Shown here: in pieces, positions 21,501 to 30,900 of the stretch | How positions within the stretch are numbered: the first letter of the stretch is position 1 | Layout of the letters: each line of letters begins with the position of its first letter | Assembly: GCF_901709675.1 (NCBI RefSeq) | Contig: NC_051091.1 | Coordinates: forward strand, 1,423,967-1,487,966 | Length of the DNA stretch: 64,000 nt | Direction: 5' to 3' | Source of the DNA: Syngnathus acus | Lineage: Eukaryota; Chordata; Actinopteri; Syngnathiformes; Syngnathidae | Notes under the pieces: model-generated | The model's database searches: none | What the model saw: the letters and a program-made list of their open reading frames with translations, nothing else | Told to the model about the DNA's origin: nothing | Translations under genes and position numbers: made by a program

Positions 21501-24366
21501 TTGTCTCTTTTTGTTCTTTAGGTTTAACATCTGCTTTGGCGTTAACATCTCCTATTTCTTTGGCTTCAACCTCTTCCTCTGCTTTTGCTTCAACCTCTGC
21601 TTGTGCCTTGGCTGTCGCAAGCAACTCATCTCTTTCCTTCTGTAATTTGGCCTGTTGCTCCTCAGCGATCTTCAGCAGATCTGCTCCACCACCTGCTCGA
21701 GTTGTTTTGCGAGCTTTCTTCTTTCCAACCAAGTTTTGGTCATTGTCCCCTGATTATATATTTAAAAAAGCAAAAACAATACAGATAAAGTGTTAACAAA
21801 GCTTTATCTGGCATTTTATTTCATCCAAACATAATTTTTTTATAGCGTTTATCCTACTGAGAGTTTCACCCGCCAATCATACGGCACATATAGACCAACA
21901 AACATTCATCTTCAGACCTGTGGACAGTACGGCGCAAGAATGTCTAACTTTTAAAAAGATATTACTGGGATGAATGAGGTGTATCTTACCAAGTATTCCA
22001 GTTATTTGAGGCAGAAACCAGGATAGTTAATTAATAGAGGGCCAATGGAAAAACATGTAGTGGGCCACAAAAGGCCCTCCTACCTTACCTTGGAACGTCG
22101 TGATTTTAAATCTTAAATCTTGTTTCTGAACTGCGAGAGGGAGCCAAAGTTCCCACAACACAAGCACAAACATGGGGCCTAAGTTAATAATCAAACCCCA
22201 AACCTCGGAACTGCGAAGCAAATGTGCTTACCATAGCACTGCTAGCATTTTAATTCATTCATTTACTCATTCTTTGAATCACTTTTCATTTCTTTTAAAA
22301 TAAATCTGTGCACTTACCTTCCACAATGAGCCAAGCACTGCAAGATGTGATTCCAGCCACAGCCGTATAGATGCCTTTGTCCGATGGTAGACAGTCCTTC
22401 ACCACCAAAGAATGAATGAGCATATTCTCCGACACACTGATATCGTATTTTTCTCCTTGCCCCAGTGGGATGTTCTTTCCCATCCAATTGATTTTTTTCA
22501 TGGGTTGTGAAATGACACACTCAAACACGGCATCTTCTCGTTCTCCCGCTCTCACATCTTGAAACTTGACCAAGAAGTCGGCACTGGGAACTTTATGAAG
22601 AGGATATTTCAAGGGTATGTACATCATAAGACATCAGTCTTGATGCGCCGTCTCACCTTTTAATTCAGTCGAGAAAATCTTGACCCCATCAACCTCCACA
22701 TGGCACATTCCAGCATCTTCAGGATGAACGTCATTGATGCTGAACACAAACTTCTTCCCCACTTGTTTTAATTTCCTCTCTGCATCCCCATCAAAAGGAA
22801 CCAGTACGCCATCCTGTCCGATCACATTAAAAACCTTTCTTTCACATTTACCAGAACGTTTACATTCAAATGGGAGCGTCTCACCTTATTCAAGATTTTA
22901 CTTGCCGGGTCTTTAAGGGACATCTCAGCTCTATAACCTTTGACTTCAATAGGCTTTAAATTGCAGAGTCTCTCAACAACCTGTTTTTATGCAGATCGGG
23001 ACAAAACAATACCGTGTAATATTGCCATTTTGTGTTGCAGACAGTTTGCATCCATCCAATCTCACTAGTGCTTATCCTACAACCATTTGCACTTACATTC
23101 ACGCCTCCAATGAGTGGAAAATGTGGCAAAAAATACCTTCTCTTGCTCATATTCCTGTTCCAGCTTCTTTTCTTTTAGTTTCTTTAGCATCCAGCGGAAA
23201 TCTGTGACACCGTATTCACTGCAGATCCTCTCGTAATGTTTTTTATTAGAGCTCAACAAAAGCTCCCAAAACCTGTCGTCAATGACTCGTTTGACTTCGG
23301 GTTTAGGTTCGATTTTAACCCTACGCAAGAAATGAATTGATAGCAAAGAAAAATGTCATTTGCTTTTGCCACACTGACTCACTGGAATTTTACTTACGTG
23401 CATCTTAAGGCCTTCTTGAAGTCTTCAGGGAGTTCTCGGACACCTGGAATGCATTGCGGGTGGGGTAGGTTGTTTTTGATTACCGGTAATTCAATCTTTG
23501 TGGATGTCAAACTGTGCAAAGTGTGTACCTGTTCTAGATTGCTGCAAGGCTCTACTCTTTTTATAGCCAACTAGAAAGGAAATCATTTGAATTAGTTTTG
23601 CTCAGTAATGAAGTTTTATTTATGGAGTACATGTATGTAAGGGACTCACGTTCAATGATATTTAGGGCAGCTGTGACAACTGCTCTTCCATACTCGTTTG
23701 TAGCGAAACATTTGTAAGTGTCAGCGTGTTCTACGGACACCTCCGGTATCTATGGAAATGCAAAATTGATGCAACAGTTACAACATGCATTACCGCCGGC
23801 TTATTCATATATCCATCTCCATTTATTTGTCACTCTTATGAGCTCACCTCCAGTGAGTGTTCACCAGAAAGTGAGTCATAGACCATTTTGTAATTTTCTT
23901 CATCAATTTCTCCATTATTCCTTGCCCACGACACCCTTGGCGCGGGTTTGCCGCTAACTCTTGCTTTGAAAATGGCAAGCTTTCCTAGATATGAGACGAT
24001 AAAATCATCATGGCATGATGTCTCGCAAACAAAAAACACCCAAGGCTTTGCAGCATACCTTCTTGAATGGTCAGTGCTATGGGTTTCCGGGTAAAGTCTG
24101 GGGTGCTCATCCCCACAGGGACTTCTTCCACAAATTGAGTGATCATCACTCCTGGCACCCTTGACCGCTTTTTGATATTCACTGTCAAAAATAGGGCTAG
24201 GAGTTTGTAAAAATTGCCTGAATCCCTCTACGGCGCGTACATTTTGGACTAACAACAAACGTCTGATAACGTCTGAAACAAAATAAAGTAAAGAATAGAG
24301 ACGATGTTACTTACCTTGCCCAGGAGCAGTTGGCTCCACATCGTTAACTCTACGTATCTTAAACAT
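16668..24366 (-). CDS. igfn1: igfn1 paralogue B, complete (about 1474 aa)
   Basis: Second of the three tandem igfn1 genes. Twenty-three coding exons join in one frame of 1475 codons. Order: N-terminal segment; Ig1 (aa ~48-137); linker (138-166); tri-helix-like module (167-228); Ig2 (229-312); Ig3 (313-403); Lys/Glu repeat linker (404-680); Ig4 (681-769); Ig5 (770-867); three FN3 domains (868-966, 967-1069, 1070-1172); Ig6 (1173-1265); FN3 (1266-1364); Ig7 (1365-1473). The start ATG lies in exon 24315-24366 and is preceded by an acceptor at 24399, so upstream exons are 5' UTR. The stop TAA is two bases into the last exon. The protein is expected in striated muscle, where human IGFN1 and its partner KY are known. 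The copy stands out by its 277-codon low-complexity linker exon. Confidence 0.9.
18624..19910 (-). CDS. igfn1: igfn1 B: three FN3 domains
   Basis: Exons are 19614-19910 (FN3-1), 19370-19549 and 19017-19145 (FN3-2), and 18624-18932 (FN3-3). FN3-1 has FKWRPPKDNGGPPITNYILE and GRRYAYHIRAENQQG. FN3-2 has LAWSPPSNTGGTNILGYNV and YEFRVSAINISG. FN3-3 has LSLTWTEPKVEEG and YWVRVVATNEGG and is coded by one 309-nt exon in phase 1 at both ends, so it can be gained or lost without a frame change. Copy A has no counterpart to FN3-3. Confidence 0.9.
20109..20844 (-). CDS. igfn1: igfn1 B: Ig4-Ig5 exons
   Basis: Exons are 20720-20844 and 20514-20655 (Ig4), and 20109-20402 (Ig5). Ig4 has AELICRLSSDDCEGFWYKDG and DAGKYRYEADG. 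Ig5 starts DPPRMNKDDL and has REPMKIQWFNEG and SGEIKIKIKND. The lengths 125, 142 and 294 nt equal those of copy C. Confidence 0.9.
20919..21749 (-). CDS. igfn1: igfn1 B: large Lys/Glu/Thr repeat linker exon
   Basis: One 831-nt exon (277 codons) between Ig3 and Ig4. It opens with the basic KKKARKTTRAGGGADLLKIA shared with copy A (KSMRKTTRAGG). It then runs into an Ala/Glu helix and a tandem repeat of about 15 residues around KTKEKTETKIQAKE, followed by an acidic run (EEEFEAEDEESEEGDE) and a basic end (KKKKRVRKGPLVPDTAMG). The repeat region (about 21290-21500) is nearly free of hydrophobic residues, so it is probably disordered or a long single helix. The acidic run, basic RVRKGPL motif and exit sequence also occur in the copy C exon 31074-31178. 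Its function is unknown. Confidence 0.85.
22318..24366 (-). CDS. igfn1: igfn1 B: N-terminal exons (start, Ig1, helix module, Ig2, Ig3)
   Basis: Exons in transcript order are 24315-24366 (ATG 24366), 24059-24181, 23848-23984 and 23650-23749 (Ig1), 23529-23570 and 23398-23443 (linker), 23137-23320 (helical module), 22885-22980 and 22657-22813 (Ig2), and 22318-22590 (Ig3). The start exon (MFKIRRVNDVEP..) is unlike those of copies A and C in sequence and in length (52 nt), although phase is kept. The helical module has FWELLLSSNKKHYERICSEY and RWMLKKLKEKK. Ig3 has FECVISQPMKKINWMG and DKGIYTAVAG. Confidence 0.9.
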
Positions 24367-24398
24367 TTTGATTTAGATGCACAGCTTGTATAGCTGCT
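24367..24398 (-). other. 5' UTR part of the copy B start exon
   Basis: An acceptor (TGTATTTTACAG) ends at 24399, so the start exon carries 32 untranslated bases before the ATG. At least one further upstream non-coding exon is implied. A donor-like AATA/GTGAGT at 24821/24820 is one option for it. Confidence 0.45.
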
Positions 24399-25450
24399 CT
24401 GTAAAATACAGATGTCTTACAATTAGTTACTATAGCACAGCAAATGATCAGTCTTGCATAACTGTCTGAGGATTAAAATCTTCTCAAAACTGCGTTTTGT
24501 GACATTTTAAAAGAGATGCATAATTGACAACAAAAACTATTTTCAATTGTTATGAATACTTACTCTAATTATAATTTAGTTTGTTTACTGCTTGACTACG
24601 AGACATTGCCACTTTTGTACAAATCCGGGTTAAACTTATATGACTTTAAAGTAAAATTCCCAATTGGACATTGATGCTAAATACACATTAAATAACAGTT
24701 TGTTATAATACATGTACTTAACCTTGCCCGAGCAACAATTACATAATCTCACATCAACTAACTTTAAGGGCAATAAATCAGATTTGAAAATAAACTCAGC
24801 ATCTTTTTGCATCTACTCACTATTTTCCAAGTTGAGTTTTATCCGCTGGTGTGTTGCCAGTTCAATCTTGTGAGTGGGAGTGAAGGCTTTTGAGAGGCAA
24901 CCTTCCCCTTTGCTTTTTCATTGTGGTCCTCAGGGATAGGTTTACTCACATGCTCTTTGGACCTAAAAAAGCTATACGTTCTTAAAAAGGGGGCATGGGA
25001 GGATATGCAACCGTGAAGCCTTGTGATGCTTGTCGTAAACAAATATCAAATACCACCAATTGGTTCTAGCAAATGCGGTCAAATATTCCACAATTTGCTC
25101 AAATAATTTGCATAACATGCATACAGTAAAAATTGTGTTTTATTTCGTTAAGCATTGTAAGGAGCCCTTCCCTTGAACCCAAGAAGTGGCACCCCACTGA
25201 GAGAAACAGTTGACTTCTTCAGTGACACTAAACTTGAACTTCAACCTCCCTAAAAAAATATGCACTGAGAAGTAATGCTAGAAGATAAATTAGCAGCATA
25301 CACCTTCAGCAAGTGTCAGTGTTTTGTTTTTCTTGCTATTTTCAGGCTTCACTTGGTGCCAAATTAAACAGAAATACGGTATAAATACGTATGTGGGGAT
25401 GTCTGGACCTTGACGACCGTCACCATTAAACAAGAGCTCAGTGAAGGGGT

Positions 25451-25510
25451 TATTTAAGAACCCGTTCATGCATTAGCGAGCCATCCTTGTGCTCCTTATG
25501 GTCTCAGGTG
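25451..25510 (-). promoter_or_regulatory. Candidate core promoter of copy B
   Basis: On the minus strand GGGTTCTTAAATA (25451-25463) matches the copy A promoter phrase GGGTCCTTAAATA at 12 of 13 positions, and a CAGGTG/CACCTG E-box lies at 25505-25510. A transcription start would fall near 25425. The first exon donor is not resolved. Confidence 0.35.
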
Positions 25511-26106
25511 AGCCAGCCTATTCCAGATGACTTAGGAAAAGTGGGGAAGATGCCAGAGTGCAACAGTACTGACCCTTGATGTTGGTACCAATCAATATTG
25601 AAGGAGGTCCTCGTACCAGTACCGACATCTGCACGCACACAACTAACTAGATTTCCCAACTGCATGAGAATAATTAATCACCTGGCAAAAGAAGATATGC
25701 TCCCATGGTCAATTGCCTACTTTAAATTGTTTCGCATAGTATATTTATGGCCAAGAAGTGTTGGGCATGCATTTTTTTTTTCTTCACAGTCGGCGAAAGC
25801 CAGCAAAAAATGCACACAACATTGTGGTTTGAGTGTAACGTTTATTTTAGTTGAAGACGTTCCACATTTACAACATGCGGTAAGACAGCCACATTACTTG
25901 AAGTCATTTGAGATACTATCTGTGCTTGTCTGGCAGTTTTGAAATCAAAATAGGTTCAGCTGTTAAATCTTTGATGTCCGTGTTGAACGACGCATCCGGT
26001 TACTAATTGGGGGCACGCCGTCTGCTAGAGGGAGCGTCACTATTTGTGGGATTGCCCTTAATTGTAATTTGGTAATGCGCCGCTAATGTTGGTTGTTGTT
26101 TTTGTT

Positions 26107-26137
26107 TTAATAAATAAATGAATAAATAAATAAATAC
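26107..26137 (+). repeat. AATA-type microsatellite
   Basis: Imperfect TAAA/AATA repeats over about 30 bases just beyond the 3' end of copy C. Confidence 0.7.
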
Positions 26138-26169
26138 ATAAAAATCATAATTTATTGTGAGTCAAAAGG

Positions 26170-26175
26170 TTTATT
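26170..26175 (-). promoter_or_regulatory. Candidate polyadenylation signal of igfn1 copy C
   Basis: AATAAA on the minus strand, about 435 nt beyond the copy C stop. Another lies at 26151-26156. Which of the two is used is not decidable here. Confidence 0.3.
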
Positions 26176-26609
26176 TACATTGAACTTAAAAACAATGTCA
26201 TGCTTATCGATTAATGCTTTGGGAGTTAAACAATTCAGTCAATGGACGGTCAGCTTTGATTAGATTTGAATTTAACATGAATATACTTAACTTACACTAT
26301 ATACTGTTTGCTTTTAGACATGCACACTATAGTTGTGTCATCTGAAACTACCTTTTTAAAAATGGTATATGGTATTTGTAAAGCTCAGGTCAGGTCAAAT
26401 TTTACTTGGTAGAACCATCAAAATAGATATTGGTTTTGATTTTGAACTTTTGAATGAATATAATAATTCTTCGACATCATTTTACAATATTCATTTCATT
26501 GGTGTGTCAAAGAAAGGGTTGCTTCAACTGAAGATCAGGAGTCATTTCATGCAAGTGACAGCTCAACATTTTTTGGGTGGTCACAGGTCCTGCAGCTTCT
26601 GAGTTTTCT

Positions 26610-27911
26610 TTATTCTGGAAAAAATAGGCAAGAGATTTGTGATTGTTTTTTTCCCCTCTAACACAGCCAAATACTGTGCAGACTTCTACTGGTAAAACTT
26701 ACCTCTAACTGTCAACTTGGTAGAACACTCTGCTCTCCCCATGGGGTTTTCCGCCACCACCTTGTACTCTCCGGTGTCCTTGGATCCGACCCTGAGTATG
26801 AGTAGAGAGCAAACTCCGCAGGTGTTGGAAATGTAGTAGTTGGTGTTGGTATTCAGGCTAACGTTGTCACGAAGCCATGTGACATGAGGTGTTGGATCCC
26901 CCTTTAAAGCGCAGCTCATGTAACATTCATATCCTTGGGGAGCAACGTGCATTTTTAGCGGGACGAGAAACCTTGGGGGGCACTCGAGGTTGCAGGTTTT
27001 GGATTTTGGCATGTTCACTGTGAACTTCTCTGAAAACAAGTGGAGATGGGAATTATCTCTGATGTTATAACTCGTTACACATGAACCTGCTATGTACATA
27101 CCTTTCTTGACCGGTATCAGCCACTTTGGTGATTCGGAGGGTTTAGAGGCGCCCATGTCATTCTTTGCATAGACACGAAACCTATACTCTCTGCCCGGCA
27201 TTATGTTGCAGGCTGTGAACCTATTGTTAAAGATGTGATCTGCGACTGTGTTCCATGTTCGCTTGCTGGAGTCTCTCTTCATCACCATGTAATACAACCT
27301 GTCATCACGTTTCTCATCTGGAGAAGGTTCCCACGAAATGGTCACAGTGCCTGGCACATTTTCTTCTATTTCCACGGGGCCTGGTGGCTTTGGCTCATCT
27401 AGAATTAAAATGAAATCATAATGTTTGATTGGAAATACCTGAGCAGAGGGAGTCCTCTGTTTATTTCACCAACAAACCAACACACTTCATATTGCAGTGG
27501 TGTCATAGGAATAGAACTCGGTCATAAACCGAGGACTCTCTATATTACTAAAACTCACCTGTGACTCTTATTTCAATACTGAACGTTTCTTGTCCGACAA
27601 TGTTCTTGACAACGATGGTGTAGACACCAGAGTCTGAGCGCACGGCAGAAGGAATCAAGAGCTGTGATGCGCCTTCCGCATTGCTAATCGTCACCCTTCT
27701 ACTGACCGGGACATCATCTTTCAGCCATGTGACTTCAGGCCAAGGGGAGGCCTGCAGGAGATATAAAAAATAATGACCAAATGTCTTTCTCCATCTTGGT
27801 GGTCCTCATTTCTTAAAACAATTACCTCAAAGTTCAATGTAAGACGTGCTGAATTTCCGGCTTGCACCACCATGAAACTCTTGATTTTGCTGTTGATGAA
27901 GCGTGGTCTCA
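26610..27911 (-). CDS. igfn1: igfn1 C: Ig6-FN3-Ig7 exons and stop
   Basis: Exons are 27826-27911 and 27559-27751 (Ig6), 27102-27398 (FN3), 26703-27029 (Ig7) and 26610-26614 (two coding bases plus TAA). Ig6 has VTWLKDDVPVS and DSGVYTIVVKN. The FN3 has PPGPVEIEENVPG and YRFRVYAKNDMG. Ig7 has YMSCALKGDPTPHVTWLRDN and DTGEYKVVAEN. It is closest to copy B in wording throughout. Confidence 0.9.
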
Positions 27912-30900
27912 CTGGGGAAGGAAAAGCCCAATTTGTTTTTATTTCAGAGAGACGAGAGTTTCTCAATGAAGCCATTCTGTGTGTTCATCGAGGCAGGCAC
28001 TTCGTTTAGACTTAAACCAGTCAAGCAAATGGGGAAAAAAGAATAGTTATTCACCGGGAGGCGGCATTGCAAGGATGTAGTTATTCAAATCCTGTGGCTC
28101 TCCCTCTCCTCCATCATTGGTAGCAATCACTCTCACCCAGTACATGGCCATCGACTTCAGGTTTTTCACTGTGTAGAAATTTGTGGTAACTACGTTGGAA
28201 CTGCAACGCTCCCACTCTGTGTCTTCTACCGGGCGGATCTCCACAAAGTATCCCTTGGCTTCGTCCGTGACCCCCTTAATGTCCTTGGGTTTGACCCAAG
28301 ACAGACATAGAGTTGTGTAGCTAGAGTCGGTCACCTTCAAATCAAGAACTTTTCCTGGAGGGTCTGCAAAGCGCAAATCATAATAATCATAATCATTGCT
28401 GCATTGTTTTCAGCATTAGCTTAATAAAACAATGGCTGTTAATTTTTCAAGTTACCACCTACTTTTGGGATCTCTGGCAAAGACAAACTCTGAAGGTGTG
28501 CTGAATTCACCAGCACCGGAGTTGTTTATTGCCGACACACGAAATTCGTATTCCATACCCTCTACCACATCTTTGACAGCAAACCCTTTAGCTGTGGAGG
28601 CAATTAGCAATTAAAACAAATCCAATCAAAAATTGATATTGCTCAAGGACATCCAAAATAACCTTTGATCATCTCATGTGATGGGTTGACTTGACCCCAG
28701 AGATTGCTTCCTTTTTTGCGCTTTTCAAGGTTGTATCCAAGAATACTGGTGCCTCCCGTGTTGGCAGGAGGAGACCAGGAGAGGTTGATGCAGTCTTTGA
28801 AGGCACTGACAACTTTTGGTGTTGATGGAGGTCCTGGGTATGCTGTGTACACAACCGATCAGCGTCTTGGTTAGAAATCTCGTCTTTTTATTTGTGTTGA
28901 GGTAATTGAGGTCATAAATCCACATTGACATTGGTTTACCTTTTGTCCCGGCTTGAATGTCCTCCGTTTCCATCATATCGCTGGTGCCCATTTCAGTCTC
29001 CACTCTGATGCGATAGCAGTACCTACGACCATGGTCTACGTCTGAGTCCCGGTATTTGGCCAGTGGACCGATGGGTCCAACCTTCTTCCAGGTGTTGCGA
29101 CCAATCTGTTGCCTCTCGAGGATGTAGTTGTCTATCTGGCAGCCGCCACTGTCTTTTGGTGGTCTCCATTTGATCTCGATTGCAGAGGAGGAAGCTTCGA
29201 CAATCTCCACAGGTCCCATCGGGGGAGTGGGTTTATCTATTGAGGGATGTTAGAGACATTAATCAGAAGACCGAAATATTTAGCACTGCTTGAAATGACA
29301 GTAGAACCTCCAATGTGTAATTGCGCCAAAAGTCATACAGTTTGGAGCTTGGAAGACTATTTGACTTTGGAGGCTCCACTGTATGCACTTGAGTTCATAC
29401 CTCGTACAATCAGTTCAGTTAAGGCCTCGGCAGTACCGTACTCATTTTTGAGCTTTAATTTGACTTCGCCGCTGTCCTTGCGCTGCAGCTTGATCAGAAG
29501 CAAACGTGTGTTGCCGTCTGAGTACTCCAGCTTGATATTGGCTTCATCCGAAAGCTCTTCCCCCTCAAGGAACCACTGAACTTTTATCGGCTCTCGTCCA
29601 ATATAAGATAAACTGAAGGTTGCTCTGTGCCCCTTTTTCACCGTGACAGGGGTAATAAAGGCTTTTAATTCCTCGGGGTCAAATCTTGGTGGATCTAAAA
29701 AAATAATGTCAACAGATATTTTAGGCACTGTATATTTTTTCCAACTACATAACTCACATTGTGTCAGAAAATTGCAGCTTACCTTCAACAACCACCAAGG
29801 CCTCTGTCTTTCGTCCATCTGCTTCAAACTTATATTTTCCAGCAAATTCCTCTGGGACTTTGTGAAGTTTAAGCTTATGGTAGCTTCCTTCCTTTATAAT
29901 GGTCATACCCTCATTGGATTTGATCTGGAAACAAACACAGTCTGATTAAATTAGGAAAAAAAAATCATTATTTTCCAAGACATTACCTCTTCTCCATCTT
30001 TGTACCAGATACCCACGCAGTCCTCGCTGCTGAGTTTGCACGCAAGTTCCGCATCTTCTCCGATGATGGCTTTGCAGTCATTTAATCCAATGTGGAAGTG
30101 AACGCCTGGGTCTGAGGATTATTCAACTGGCAAGTTAGTGAAACAAAGTAATTGCTGCTGACCTCAGCACTTTGTGTTTCTCTGTCATACTGTGTTCATT
30201 TTAAGTTCACAAATTCATCCATGGTCGGATTAATGCACATTTGAGTATACTTACCTCATGAGTCCTTAAAAAGTTCCTTTCAAATTTGTTCTACACAAGC
30301 TAGAATTGAGATGTTCTGTATTTGAGGAGGCTATGGCAGAAGTCATTGTTTATCTTAAGGGTGGCCATCTTCATCCTTAAAATTTAAAATCTTTTGCTTC
30401 TCTTGAGTTGCGTTACTCTGAAGCCAGCGGAAGATCAAATGCACTTTTGTGTCTTCTCTGTGCAAAATAGTTCACGGAGCCGCGGAGTTGTCCACCATCT
30501 TGAAATGATCAAAGGGCATGTCCTCGACACAAACATTACTGCTTGCGTCCAAAGAACACAAACAGTTGTACCCGTTGTGTTCATTAAAGTAATTGCTCTC
30601 AACGCACTGACCCATCCTCGATTAAGATGCGGAAAGCAAGCAAGACTGTTAACATGAATGCACACAGAGCACAAAGTGTCTGCAAACACAGCACATATGA
30701 GATGGAGGTGAAAACACACACACATTAAACAGTACATTACCTCCCGTCATCAGGTCTAATTAAGACGCAGATGCATTGCGTGGCGCACACAAGACCCCGA
30801 TATGTTTTCATTCATTTGCGTATCAAGGCCTTAATTGCACGGGGTGCTCTCGCAAGTGCATCCAATTTCATTAGCATATCTCCAAGGCAGTCAGAGGTGA

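Larger units (their letters stand above)
24399..26150. other. Upstream region of copy B and spacer to copy C
   Basis: About 1.75 kb without coding exons. It contains the candidate promoter of copy B (25451-25510) and a short AATA-rich simple repeat (26107-26137). The non-coding first exon of copy B must lie here, but I cannot place it firmly. Confidence 0.5.
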
